From: Pedobacter ginsengisoli
GTDB taxonomy: Bacteria; Bacteroidota; Bacteroidia; Sphingobacteriales; Sphingobacteriaceae
Direction of reading: 5' to 3'
DNA length: 64,000 nucleotides
Assembly: GCF_002736205.1 (NCBI RefSeq)
Contig: NZ_CP024091.1
Location: 4,337,555 to 4,401,554 of the forward strand
Within the stretch, counting starts at the first letter, position 1, and every line of letters begins with the position of its first letter. Positions 25,912-34,742 of this stretch are shown here, piece after piece. The translations under genes and the position numbers were made by a program. The notes beneath the pieces were generated by a model. That model did not search any database, had not been told where the DNA came from, and worked only from the letters and a program-made list of their open reading frames with translations.

Positions 25912-26481
25912 ATGAAACAAGGTAAACTTATCATATTTTCTGCACCATCCGGGGCCGGAAAAACAACAATTGTAAAACATTTACTAAAGAAATTCCCTTC
26001 ATTAAGTTTCTCTATCTCTGCAACTACACGCCAATTACGTGGAGATGAAAAAAATGACAAAGACTATTATTTTATCTCAAAAGAAGATTTTCTGCACAAA
26101 GTTGCCCATCAGGAATTTGTTGAATTTGAAGAAGTTTATAATGGCACTTTTTACGGTACTTTAAGATCTGAAATTGAACGGATCTGGCAAGAAGGAAAGC
26201 ATGTAATATTTGACATTGATGTAGAAGGCGGATTACGCTTGAAACGTAAATATGAGGATGATGCATTGGCCATATTTGTTCAGCCACCTTCTTTGGAGGT
26301 CTTAAAAGAACGTTTAAGTGGCCGCGGAACTGATAGTGCGGAAAAGCTTCAGGAGCGCTTTATAAAGGCTGAAAAAGAGCTAGGATATGCCAGTAAATTC
26401 GATGTTATATTAAAAAACTATGAATTAGACACGGCATGTGCTGAAGCTGAAAAACTGATAGGAGATTTTATCAACCGTTAA
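25912..26481 (+). CDS. gmk: Guanylate kinase
   Basis: Phosphorylates GMP to GDP with ATP. 189 residues. The P-loop is SAPSGAGKTT (residues 9-18), the GMP-binding region includes SISATTRQLRGDE and FVEFEEVYNGTFYGT, and the lid/adenine side includes RLSGRGTDSAEKLQERF. It lies 28 bases after yicC and 2 bases before nadD, so they are presumably cotranscribed. Confidence 0.96.
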   Translation: MKQGKLIIFSAPSGAGKTTIVKHLLKKFPSLSFSISATTRQLRGDEKNDKDYYFISKEDFLHKVAHQEFVEFEEVYNGTFYGTLRSEIERIWQEGKHVIFDIDVEGGLRLKRKYEDDALAIFVQPPSLEVLKERLSGRGTDSAEKLQERFIKAEKELGYASKFDVILKNYELDTACAEAEKLIGDFINR

Positions 26482-26483
26482 CC

Positions 26484-27056
26484 ATGAAAACAGGGTTATT
26501 CTTCGGGTCTTTTAACCCCATACACATTGGACATCTGGTAATTGCTAACTATATGGCAAGTTTTACAGAGTTAAAGGAAGTTTGGCTAGTGGTTTCACCT
26601 CATAATCCGCTGAAGAATAAAAACGGTCTGACCAATATGTACGACAGACTGGAGATGGCCAAATTAGCAACTGAAAACTCAGAAAAAATCAGGGTTAGCG
26701 ATATCGAATTTGGCCTTCCTCAACCATCCTATACTATTGATACATTGACCCATTTAAACGAAAAATATCCCGGTAAGGAGTTTGTATTAATAATGGGTGC
26801 GGATAATTTGGCTTCTATTAAAAAATGGAAAAATTATGATGTTCTTTTAAAGAACTATCAAATTTTTGTATATCCAAGGCCCGGAGTTGATGTTACAGAA
26901 TGGGAAAATCATCCCTCAATTGTAATTACCGAGACCCCTCAAATGGATATTTCGTCTACTTTTATTCGTAAAGGGATTAAAGAGGGTAAAAATGTTCAGT
27001 ATTTTACCCCTGATAATGTTCTTTCTTTTATTGAGAGCAAGAACATGTACCGTTAA
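26484..27056 (+). CDS. nadD: Nicotinate-nucleotide adenylyltransferase
   Basis: NAD biosynthesis: nicotinate mononucleotide plus ATP to deamido-NAD. 190 residues with the nucleotidyltransferase motif GSFNPIHIGHL (residues 8-18), LVVSPHNPLKNK for the substrate pocket, FVLIMGADNLAS and the closing ISSTFIRKGIKEG (SxTxxR). It starts 2 bases after gmk. The stop overlaps that of the convergent gene at 27053 by 4 bases. Confidence 0.95.
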   Translation: MKTGLFFGSFNPIHIGHLVIANYMASFTELKEVWLVVSPHNPLKNKNGLTNMYDRLEMAKLATENSEKIRVSDIEFGLPQPSYTIDTLTHLNEKYPGKEFVLIMGADNLASIKKWKNYDVLLKNYQIFVYPRPGVDVTEWENHPSIVITETPQMDISSTFIRKGIKEGKNVQYFTPDNVLSFIESKNMYR

Positions 27057-27766
27057 ACCTGACGGTACAGTAAAAATATTGTAGGCTTCTTATGCAGGTC
27101 TATTCTTTCTTTTTTCCACAGGGCTACTGGCATTGTTTTGATATACTCATCTTCTGAGGTAACGTTGCTGGCAAGACTAAGTAGTGTTTGGGGCTGACAA
27201 TTCTTTAATACATCTTCAAATAAATGGTTGTTTCTGAAAGGTGTTTCAATAAAGATTTGGGTTTGTTTATTTTTACCTGCAAGTTGCTCCAGTTCTTTAA
27301 GTTTTTTTCCCCTTTCCACTTTATCAATTGGCAAATAACCATGAAAAGTAAAGCTTTGCCCGTTAAACCCAGACGACATTAAAGCCAGCAAAATAGAACT
27401 TGGGCCAACAAGTGGAACTACTTTAATCCCTCTTTTATGTGCTTCTGCTACTATATCAGCTCCCGGATCAGCAACACCCGGGCAACCGGCTTCACTCATT
27501 AACCCTACATCTTTACCGGTCATTAATTCCTTAAAATACGGAACAAAGGAATCATTGCGTTTATGTTTACCATAATCATGGATTACCAGGTCACTTTGGG
27601 GTGTTTTTATTCCTGCTTCCTTTAAAAACTTACGTGCTGTTTTCTCATTTTCAACGATGTAGGTGTTTATAGAATTAATGGTATCTCCCAGATAGCTGGT
27701 AAAAGATTTATGAGCTGCGTTTTCGGCCAGAGGTACTGGAATAAGAAATAAGGTGCCTTTTGTCAT
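27053..27766 (-). CDS. SAM-dependent methyltransferase, RsmI-like tetrapyrrole-methylase fold
   Basis: 237 residues with the tetrapyrrole-methylase/RsmI fold: GTLFLIPVPL at the N terminus, the SAM-site sequence VGLMSEAGCPGVADPGADIV (about 88-107), and VPLVGPSSILLALMSSGFNG. Canonical RsmI (16S rRNA C1402 2'-O-methylation) has TPIGN early on; here PVPLAENA replaces it, so this is probably the Bacteroidota paralogue rather than RsmI itself. The target is unknown. Convergent with nadD, with overlapping stop codons. Confidence 0.8.
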   Translation of the reverse strand: MTKGTLFLIPVPLAENAAHKSFTSYLGDTINSINTYIVENEKTARKFLKEAGIKTPQSDLVIHDYGKHKRNDSFVPYFKELMTGKDVGLMSEAGCPGVADPGADIVAEAHKRGIKVVPLVGPSSILLALMSSGFNGQSFTFHGYLPIDKVERGKKLKELEQLAGKNKQTQIFIETPFRNNHLFEDVLKNCQPQTLLSLASNVTSEDEYIKTMPVALWKKERIDLHKKPTIFLLYRQV

Positions 27767-28023
27767 TGATTTTGTTTTGCTTACAAAAGAAGAAAATAAT
27801 TCGCTGGAAAGCGCATCTGATGAAGTAAATAAAATTTATTTTTCGTAAATTGTCAAAAGAGGAAACCGATTATACATTGGCTTAAACGCCACTTAAACCA
27901 ATAAAATTACGTCATACCTCATAATCATAATGTAAAATTTTTCAAACGGATTAAACTTTTTAGATTATTTGGAACTCAAATTGATAGATAAAAATAGTTA
28001 GGTAAACTTAAAACACACACACA

Positions 28024-29307
28024 ATGAAAAACATTATCAAATTACCGGTTATTGTGCTGGGGCTTATGCTCCTCTTAACCGGGTCCGCACAGCGGGTTAT
28101 GGCACAAGACGAGGACATTTCCTTGCAATCTTTCTATGACGAATTATCGCCTTATGGAACCTGGATTCAGGATTCACAATATGGCTATGTTTGGCGTCCT
28201 GACGTAGAGCAGGGCGATTTCAGACCTTATTATTCAAATGGCCGATGGGTTATGACTGAATATGGCAATACCTGGGTATCTGATTATGACTGGGGATGGG
28301 CTCCTTTCCACTATGGAAGATGGGTATATAACCGTTATAGCCAATGGGTATGGATACCAGATACCGTATGGGGTCCGGCATGGGTAAGTTGGAGAAGTGG
28401 TGGCGGTTATTATGGTTGGGCGCCAATGGGTCCTGGTATGAACATTAATGTTAATTTCAACATTCCTGATCTTTGGTGGGTATTTGTTCCTCAAAGAAAT
28501 ATCTATTACAATAATTTCCCCCGTTACTATTCACGCAGAAATGTAACTATTATTCATAATACAACTATCATCAACAATGTGTATTCAAGAAATAACCGTA
28601 ATTATTACTCTGGTCCAAGAGCAGACGATATCAGACGTTCGACCAGACAAGCGGTTCCTGTTTATAGCATAGATAGAAGCAGCAGACCTGGTAGAAGTAG
28701 CATCAGCGGAAACAGGCTTGAGATTTACAGACCAAACACAAGGAGCAGCAGAGAAACTAATGCAGGAAATATTGCACCAAGAAACCCGGTTCGTGGTGAA
28801 GGATATGCAAGTCCGAGAACTGACCGCAGCAGCGTTGAAAGGGGCAATACAGATGGCAGAACCTCTAACGGAAGAGTATCAAGAGATGGCAGGCAGCCAA
28901 TTGATAACAGATCGAATGATGGTACAAGAGTAAATAGCCGTCCTGAAAGAGTACAACAAGGGAACACCTATCCATCTCAAAGGCCTGATCGCCCTGCAAG
29001 AGTGAATAATCAAGACCAGCCGAGACTGGAAGGTCAGCGTCAGCAAGAGAGACAAGAAAGAATTCAATCTCTGCCCAGACAAGAAGCGCAGCCGAGACAA
29101 CCAAGGCAAGAGCCAATTCAACAACCTCGACAAGAAAGACCTCAGCCAAGACAAGAGGTTCAACCTAGGCAAGAACAAGCCAGGCCTCAAAGATCTGAGC
29201 GTATAGAGCAAAGCAGACCTTCGAGAGGATCTGAAAGCCGTGAAAACAATGGTGGTGGAAGAGAGAATAACTCCTCTTCAAGATCGTCAAGAAGCGGAAG
29301 AGGTTAG
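28024..29307 (+). CDS. DUF6600-type secreted protein with Arg/Gln-rich tail
   Basis: 427 residues with a signal peptide (about 1-27, ending RVMAQ). A Trp/Tyr/Gly-rich module covers about residues 35-160: SFYDELSPYGTWIQDSQYGY, VWRPDVEQGDFRPY, DYDWGWAPFHYGRW, WGPAWVSWRSGGGYYGWAP. This matches DUF6600-like (YXWGXW-rich) proteins. A long low-complexity basic tail follows, dominated by R, Q, P, S and N with PRQE-type repeats (about 345-400). It is probably exported and may bind cell-wall or nucleic-acid polyanions; that is inference. A strong terminator follows. Confidence 0.78.
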   Translation: MKNIIKLPVIVLGLMLLLTGSAQRVMAQDEDISLQSFYDELSPYGTWIQDSQYGYVWRPDVEQGDFRPYYSNGRWVMTEYGNTWVSDYDWGWAPFHYGRWVYNRYSQWVWIPDTVWGPAWVSWRSGGGYYGWAPMGPGMNINVNFNIPDLWWVFVPQRNIYYNNFPRYYSRRNVTIIHNTTIINNVYSRNNRNYYSGPRADDIRRSTRQAVPVYSIDRSSRPGRSSISGNRLEIYRPNTRSSRETNAGNIAPRNPVRGEGYASPRTDRSSVERGNTDGRTSNGRVSRDGRQPIDNRSNDGTRVNSRPERVQQGNTYPSQRPDRPARVNNQDQPRLEGQRQQERQERIQSLPRQEAQPRQPRQEPIQQPRQERPQPRQEVQPRQEQARPQRSERIEQSRPSRGSESRENNGGGRENNSSSRSSRSGRG

Positions 29308-29320
29308 ATAAAAATTACAA

Positions 29321-29352
29321 GGAAAAGCCGGCATAAATATGCCGGCTTTTCC
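29321..29352 (+). terminator. Terminator after the DUF6600-type gene
   Basis: GGAAAAGCCGGCAT and its complement form a 14-bp perfect stem with a 4-base loop and a T-rich tail, 13 bases after the stop codon. Confidence 0.8.
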
Positions 29353-29380
29353 TTTTACACATTCCCCGCTTTTTTTTCCT

Positions 29381-29388
29381 TATCTTTG
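29381..29388 (+). promoter_or_regulatory. Promoter -7 box for prfC
   Basis: TATCTTTG fits TAnnTTTG and lies 36 bases before the prfC ATG (29425), just after the preceding terminator. Confidence 0.5.
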
Positions 29389-29424
29389 CAGCCTTTTACC
29401 AAGCACAACACGCTTAAACTCTTT

Positions 29425-31005
29425 ATGATTAACCCGGAAATAGAAAAACGAAAAACATTTGCAATTATCAGTCACCCCGATGCAGGTAAAACTACATTAA
29501 CAGAGAAATTTTTACTGTTTGGAGGTGCTATTAATACTGCCGGGGCAGTTAAACGGAATAAAGCAAATCAAAGCAATACATCCGATTTCATGGAAATAGA
29601 AAAGCAACGTGGAATATCGGTGGCTACTTCTGTAATGGGATTTGAGTATAGCAATAAACGCATCAATATACTGGATACTCCCGGCCACAAGGACTTTGCG
29701 GAGGATACTTACCGTACGCTATCAGCAGTTGATAGTGTTATTTTGGTTGTTGACTGTGTAAAAGGTGTTGAGGAGCAAACTGAAAAACTAATGGCCGTGT
29801 GCCGAATGCGTAATACTCCTGTGATTATCTTTATTAACAAGATGGACCGCGAGGGTAAGGATGCCTTTGATTTGCTTGATGAAATTGAGAATAAACTTAA
29901 CATTAGCTTATGCCCACTATCGTGGCCTATTGGACAAGGGCACACCTTTAAAGGAGTTTATAGCATATATAATAATCACCTAAACTTATTTGAGCCTGAT
30001 AAAACCAAGATTAGCGAGCCCGTTATTGAGGTAAGTGATCTGAATGATGAAAATCTTGGTAAATTCCTAAAGCAGAAGGAGCTTGATGGCTTAAAAAGCG
30101 ATCTGGAACTAGTAGATGGCGTTTATGGTAAGCTTGATAAGAGCATGTACACTGAAGGGTTGCTTGCTCCTGTATTTTTTGGAAGTGCCATTAACAATTT
30201 TGGTATAAAGGAGCTTCTGGATACTTTTGTTCACATTGCTCCAAGCCCTAAAAGCCGTGAAGCTGAGCAGCGTGAGGTTCTCGTTGAAGAAAAGAACTTT
30301 TCTGGTTTTGTCTTTAAGATCCATGCCAACTTAGATCCCAAACACCGCGACCGTATTGCTTTTTTAAGAATTTGTTCAGGAAAATTTGAGCGAAATAAAT
30401 TCTACTTCCATACCAGACAGGGTAAAAAACTAAAATTCTCTAACCCAATGGACTTTATGGCCAACGAAAAGAGTATTGTAGAGGAGGCCTGGCCAGGTGA
30501 TGTTGTAGGTTTATATGATAGCGGCAATTTTAAAATTGGAGATACGCTTACAGAAGGGGAGCAATTGCAATTTAAAGGCATTCCTAGCTTCTCTCCTGAG
30601 ATATTCAAGGAAGTTGAGAACAGAGACCCGCTACGCACCAAACAGCTTGAAAAAGGCATACAACAGCTTACAGAGGAAGGCGTGGCCCAATTGTTTACCA
30701 TGCAACCCGGAAATCGTAAGGTAGTGGGTGCTGTAGGCGAACTTCAATTCGAGGTTATTGCATTCCGTCTGGAGCATGAATATGGTGCAAAAGCGGCATT
30801 CAGGATGCTCAGCTATACTCGCTCTAATTGGGTAACGTCAAAAGATAAAACGAAACTGGCAGAATTCCTGAAAAGAAAGCAACAGCATATTGGTGAGGAC
30901 AAGGACGGTAATCCGGTTTACCTGGCCGACAATGAATTTATGATCAATATGACCATGAGGGATTATCCGGATATCGAATTCCACAAAACTTCAGAATTTA
31001 AATAG
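29425..31005 (+). CDS. prfC: Peptide chain release factor 3
   Basis: Ribosomal GTPase that removes RF1/RF2 after termination. 526 residues from ATG 29425 (MINPEIEKRKTFAIISHP), close to the E. coli 529; the frame opens 39 bases earlier inside a promoter box. GTPase motifs are SHPDAGKTTLTEK (G1), RGISVATSVM (G2), LDTPGHKDFAEDTYRT (G3) and FINKMDREG (G4). RF3-specific C-terminal parts include QFKGIPSFSPEIF and GAVGELQFEVI. The stop lies 3 bases from the convergent aminotransferase gene. Confidence 0.95.
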   Translation: MINPEIEKRKTFAIISHPDAGKTTLTEKFLLFGGAINTAGAVKRNKANQSNTSDFMEIEKQRGISVATSVMGFEYSNKRINILDTPGHKDFAEDTYRTLSAVDSVILVVDCVKGVEEQTEKLMAVCRMRNTPVIIFINKMDREGKDAFDLLDEIENKLNISLCPLSWPIGQGHTFKGVYSIYNNHLNLFEPDKTKISEPVIEVSDLNDENLGKFLKQKELDGLKSDLELVDGVYGKLDKSMYTEGLLAPVFFGSAINNFGIKELLDTFVHIAPSPKSREAEQREVLVEEKNFSGFVFKIHANLDPKHRDRIAFLRICSGKFERNKFYFHTRQGKKLKFSNPMDFMANEKSIVEEAWPGDVVGLYDSGNFKIGDTLTEGEQLQFKGIPSFSPEIFKEVENRDPLRTKQLEKGIQQLTEEGVAQLFTMQPGNRKVVGAVGELQFEVIAFRLEHEYGAKAAFRMLSYTRSNWVTSKDKTKLAEFLKRKQQHIGEDKDGNPVYLADNEFMINMTMRDYPDIEFHKTSEFK

Positions 31006-31008
31006 CTT

Positions 31009-32262
31009 TTATTTTAGCTTACTGAGCGCAGTTTTAATTCGCGGCATCATGTCTTTAATGTCCTGCAGAGAGCATCCCCCTACAGAAGCTCTAAACCAGG
31101 CCATCGATTCATCGTTCCCAAAAGCAGAGAAAGGAACCAAAGCCGCCTGGGCTTCTTTAATTAAGTAGAAATTTACGTCAGCACTATTTTTAAGTAAAGA
31201 TCCAGATGGTGTTGTCTTACCTATATAATCTATTTTAAGTGTCAGATAAATAGCCCCCATTGGAACTACAGAATCTACATTAAAACCCTCTGATTTTAAT
31301 TGCTGAAATCCATTATGCAACTCATCCAGACTTACTTGAACCTGCTTCTTAAAAGAATCCAGAAAGCCATCAACAAGCTCCTTATTTTTAAAGTACTTAG
31401 CAACAGCTACCTGTTCAGCCTTAGGAGCCCAGGCACCAATATGGCCAAGTAGTGCTTTCATTTTACTGATAATCTCTTCAGGTCCAAAGGCCCACCCTAC
31501 CCTAACCCCAGTAGCAGAAAGACATTTAGAAATCCCATCTATATAGATAACATATTCTTTCAATTCCGGGCGTAAACTTACCGGGTTAACATGCTCACGA
31601 CCAAAAGTTAATAAAGAGTAAATCTGATCATATAGGATATAAAGCGGTTTCTCATCAGCACCTCTTGATTTGTTTTCTTCAATTACCACTTCACAGATCT
31701 CTTCAAGCTGTTCCTGGGTAAACATTGTACCGGTTGGATTTAACGGAGAGCAAAGCGCAAGCAAAGTAGCCCCTTTTAAATGTGGCTTTAACTGAGCTGC
31801 AGTAGGCATAAAGTTATTTTCTACTGTGGTTACCACAGGTACGCCCTGGGCCGACGAAAGATGACAATAATGATTATTATTCCATGAAGGTGCAGGGTAA
31901 ATTACCTTATCACCCGGATCAATTAAAGCCAGATAAGTAGCGTAAATTAAAGGCCTTGAGCCTCCGGCAACCAAAATATCTGATACGGAGTAATTCAATG
32001 AATACCTGTCCCTTAAAATTTCAACAACTGTCTCACGTAGTGGTAAAATACCATCAGCAGGTGGGTAGTTTGTGTGATTATGATGGTATGCATCAATAAT
32101 CTCCTCTTTAAGTTCAGCAGGAATTGGGAAAATGGATGGATCAAAGTCTCCAATTGTCAGGTTAGCAATCTGCGCTCCCTTTCGCTTCATATCATTAACC
32201 TCGTTACCTATTTTAATGATTTCCGAACCGATAAGGGTGTTTGCTAATACTGAGACCTTCAT
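31009..32262 (-). CDS. PLP-dependent class I aminotransferase
   Basis: 417-residue fold-type-I aminotransferase. LTIGDFDPSIFPIP, NYPPADGILPLRE, LVAGGSRPLIYATYLALIDPGDKV, CSPLNPTGTMFT (the Asn contacting PLP), then the Schiff-base lysine in DGISKCLSATGVRVGW. The final RASVGGCS has the carboxylate-binding arginine. It is the last gene behind argH, 25 bases away, so it is probably cotranscribed. The substrate could be aspartate or another amino acid; the sequence alone does not decide. Confidence 0.85.
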   Translation of the reverse strand: MKVSVLANTLIGSEIIKIGNEVNDMKRKGAQIANLTIGDFDPSIFPIPAELKEEIIDAYHHNHTNYPPADGILPLRETVVEILRDRYSLNYSVSDILVAGGSRPLIYATYLALIDPGDKVIYPAPSWNNNHYCHLSSAQGVPVVTTVENNFMPTAAQLKPHLKGATLLALCSPLNPTGTMFTQEQLEEICEVVIEENKSRGADEKPLYILYDQIYSLLTFGREHVNPVSLRPELKEYVIYIDGISKCLSATGVRVGWAFGPEEIISKMKALLGHIGAWAPKAEQVAVAKYFKNKELVDGFLDSFKKQVQVSLDELHNGFQQLKSEGFNVDSVVPMGAIYLTLKIDYIGKTTPSGSLLKNSADVNFYLIKEAQAALVPFSAFGNDESMAWFRASVGGCSLQDIKDMMPRIKTALSKLK

Positions 32263-32287
32263 ATTTTTATACTAATTATTGTAAAGA

Positions 32288-33619
32288 CTAAGATAACAAT
32301 TGCTGAATCGCACCTTTTGTTTTTTCAAATTTAAACTGAGCCAAAATCTCATCCATCATATCTTCAATATCACCATTGCACAGGTTCCCAATGCTTCCTT
32401 CATGTGTATGGTGTATTTCTGTACCTGGAGTAAATGTTCCATCCTCTATTGATTCACCTACAATTTTATAAGCTTCTCTGAAAGGAGTGCCTTTTAATGC
32501 AAGTTCATTTACTACTTCAACACTAAACAAATAGGCATATTTTTTATCAGCTAGTATATTGTCTTTAATGCTAATGTTTTGTAACATAAAAGTTGTCATT
32601 TCCAGGCACTCGTTTAATGAAGTAATTGCAGGAAACAGGTTTTCTTTTAATAATTGAAGATCTCTGTGATATCCCGAAGGAAGGTTAGTGATCATCATAG
32701 CAATCTCGTTTGGCAAAGCCTGGATCTTATTGCAACGTGAACGGATCAATTCAAACACATCCGGGTTTTTCTTATGCGGCATGATGCTAGATCCGGTAGT
32801 TAGTTCATCAGGGAAACTAATGAACCCAAAGTTCTGGTTAATGAATAAACAAACATCCATTGCCATTTTTGCCAGTGATGCAGCCACAGACGACATCGCC
32901 TGTGCCAGAATACGCTCTGTTTTTCCTCTACCCATCTGTGCGTATACCACATTATAATTGAGCCTCTCGAAACCTAATAACTCAGTAGTCATTGTTCTGT
33001 TTAATGGAAACGAAGAGCCATATCCTGCAGCAGAACCCAATGGATTTTTATTACAGATCTTCCAGGCCGCAAGCATTAATTCCATATCATCAACCAAACT
33101 CTCGGCATAAGCACCAAACCACAAACCGAAAGAAGATGGCATAGCTATCTGCAGGTGTGTATAACCTGGCAAAAGTTTATCCTTATGGGTATTACTTAAT
33201 TCCATTAACTGGCTAAATAAAACAGAAGTATTGCCGACCATCTCTTCAATACAGTTTCTAAAGAAAAGTTTCAGATCAACCAAAACCTGGTCATTTCTAG
33301 ACCTACCGCTATGAATCTTTTTACCTGCATCTCCAATGCGCTGAGTAAGTAACCATTCTACCTGAGAGTGCACATCCTCTACTGTATCATCTATTGTGAA
33401 ATTACCGGCTTCAATATCAGCGTAGATATTTTTAAGTTCTTTTTGAATAGCTTTAAGCTCATCTGCAGTAAGTAGCCCTATGCTTTCAAGCATTTCTACA
33501 TGTGCAAGAGAGCCAAGCACATCAAAAGCAGCCATTTGCAAATCCAGTTCCCTGTCTCTACCAACTGTAAAGGTCTCAATATCTTTATTTACGTCTACGT
33601 TTTTTTGCCAGATCTTCAT
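32288..33619 (-). CDS. argH: Argininosuccinate lyase
   Basis: Final step of arginine synthesis: argininosuccinate to arginine and fumarate. 443 residues. The superfamily signature is GSSIMPHKKNPDVFELIRSR (about 255-274), and SGRSRNDQVLVDLKLFFR, LPGYTHLQIAMPSSFG and NPLGSAAGYGSSFP are typical of ArgH rather than other lyases. It lies near the end of the minus-strand arginine operon, 49 bases after the argE-like gene. Confidence 0.95.
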   Translation of the reverse strand: MKIWQKNVDVNKDIETFTVGRDRELDLQMAAFDVLGSLAHVEMLESIGLLTADELKAIQKELKNIYADIEAGNFTIDDTVEDVHSQVEWLLTQRIGDAGKKIHSGRSRNDQVLVDLKLFFRNCIEEMVGNTSVLFSQLMELSNTHKDKLLPGYTHLQIAMPSSFGLWFGAYAESLVDDMELMLAAWKICNKNPLGSAAGYGSSFPLNRTMTTELLGFERLNYNVVYAQMGRGKTERILAQAMSSVAASLAKMAMDVCLFINQNFGFISFPDELTTGSSIMPHKKNPDVFELIRSRCNKIQALPNEIAMMITNLPSGYHRDLQLLKENLFPAITSLNECLEMTTFMLQNISIKDNILADKKYAYLFSVEVVNELALKGTPFREAYKIVGESIEDGTFTPGTEIHHTHEGSIGNLCNGDIEDMMDEILAQFKFEKTKGAIQQLLS

Positions 33620-33668
33620 TATAATCTATTATGGATACCAAAAATACACTTTTTTTAACGGGAGTTAC

Positions 33669-34736
33669 TTATTTGCCCTTTATTACCGGCTTAAGCATCT
33701 CAATATAAAGTGCTATACCTTCAGCAATTTCATCTACAAAAACATACTCATCAGCCATATGAGAACGTGCCGAATCACCAGGGCCAACCTTGACAGAAGG
33801 AATGCTCAGCAAAGCCTGATCTGAAGTTGTAGGCGACCCGTAAGTTGTTCTTCCAAGTGCGATGCCCGATTGAACCAGCGGGTGTTCTTTATCTATTGAT
33901 GATGGCTTTAATCTGATAGACCGTGGCTTCACATCACAGTCCACATTGGTGCGGATAATTTTCAACACCTCCTCATTGGTATAGGCATCAGTTACACGTA
34001 CATCTACTGTAAAAGTACAGGTAGCAGGCACAACATTATGCTGAGACCCGGCATTGATAATTGTAACCGACATTTTTAATGGCCCAAATACTTCAGAAAC
34101 TTTAGAAAAGCGATAATTCCTGAACCACTCAATATCTTTAAGCGCCTTATAAATTGCATTGTCCCCTTCTTCACGTGCTGCATGACCAGCTTTGCCAGTA
34201 GATGTACAATCTAGTACCAACAATCCACGCTCTGCAATTGCAAGGTTCATCTGTGTTGGCTCACCTACAATTGCAAACTCCAGTTCACCTAAATCAGGAA
34301 GTACACACTCTAGTCCGTTGTTGCCTGAAATCTCTTCTTCTGCCGTTGTAGCCAAACAAATGTTATAGCTTAATTCCTGCTGATCATAGTAATACAGAAA
34401 TGTTGCTATAAGCGATACCAGACATCCTCCTGCATCATTACTTCCCAATCCGTATAATTTATCATCTTCAATCGCTGCGTCATAAGGATCACGGGTATAG
34501 CCTGAATTTGGCTTTACTGTATCATGATGTGAGTTTAAAAGTAATGTAGGTTTGCTTTTATCAAAGTACTTATTATAAGCCCATACGTTATTAAGCTTCC
34601 TGTATGTTTTTATGTTGCGTTGCTGCAAAAACTGTTCAATCGCATCAGCTGTTTTATCTTCCTCTTTGCTAAAAGACTGAATGCCTATTAGCTTTCTTAA
34701 CAATTCTAAACTATCTTTTTGCAGTTGTTCTATCAT
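33669..34736 (-). CDS. M20-family deacylase of arginine synthesis (ArgE-like, probably acyl-citrulline deacylase)
   Basis: 355-residue zinc peptidase-fold enzyme. Metal-binding segments are LLLNSHHDTVKPN (first His/Asp), GLGSNDAGGCL, and TAEEEISGNNGLE with the catalytic Glu pair. The dimerisation domain is at about 170-280 and SHMADEYVFVDEIAEG carries the last His. In pathways that use an acyl-ornithine carbamoyltransferase, as here, this enzyme removes the acyl group from citrulline rather than ornithine. That is inferred from the neighbouring transcarbamylase; sequence similarity alone would read as acetylornithine deacetylase. Confidence 0.85.
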   Translation of the reverse strand: MIEQLQKDSLELLRKLIGIQSFSKEEDKTADAIEQFLQQRNIKTYRKLNNVWAYNKYFDKSKPTLLLNSHHDTVKPNSGYTRDPYDAAIEDDKLYGLGSNDAGGCLVSLIATFLYYYDQQELSYNICLATTAEEEISGNNGLECVLPDLGELEFAIVGEPTQMNLAIAERGLLVLDCTSTGKAGHAAREEGDNAIYKALKDIEWFRNYRFSKVSEVFGPLKMSVTIINAGSQHNVVPATCTFTVDVRVTDAYTNEEVLKIIRTNVDCDVKPRSIRLKPSSIDKEHPLVQSGIALGRTTYGSPTTSDQALLSIPSVKVGPGDSARSHMADEYVFVDEIAEGIALYIEMLKPVIKGK

Positions 34737-34742
34737 AAGTAA

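Noticed and set aside
28725..29211. Minus-strand frames of 80-110 residues inside the DUF6600-type gene
   Set aside because: They are mirror frames of the Arg/Gln/Ser-rich tail; the plus-strand protein has a signal peptide and a recognised module.
28900..29250. CRISPR-like or minisatellite array
   Set aside because: The repetition is codon-level low complexity with irregular spacing, and no spacer/repeat structure is present.
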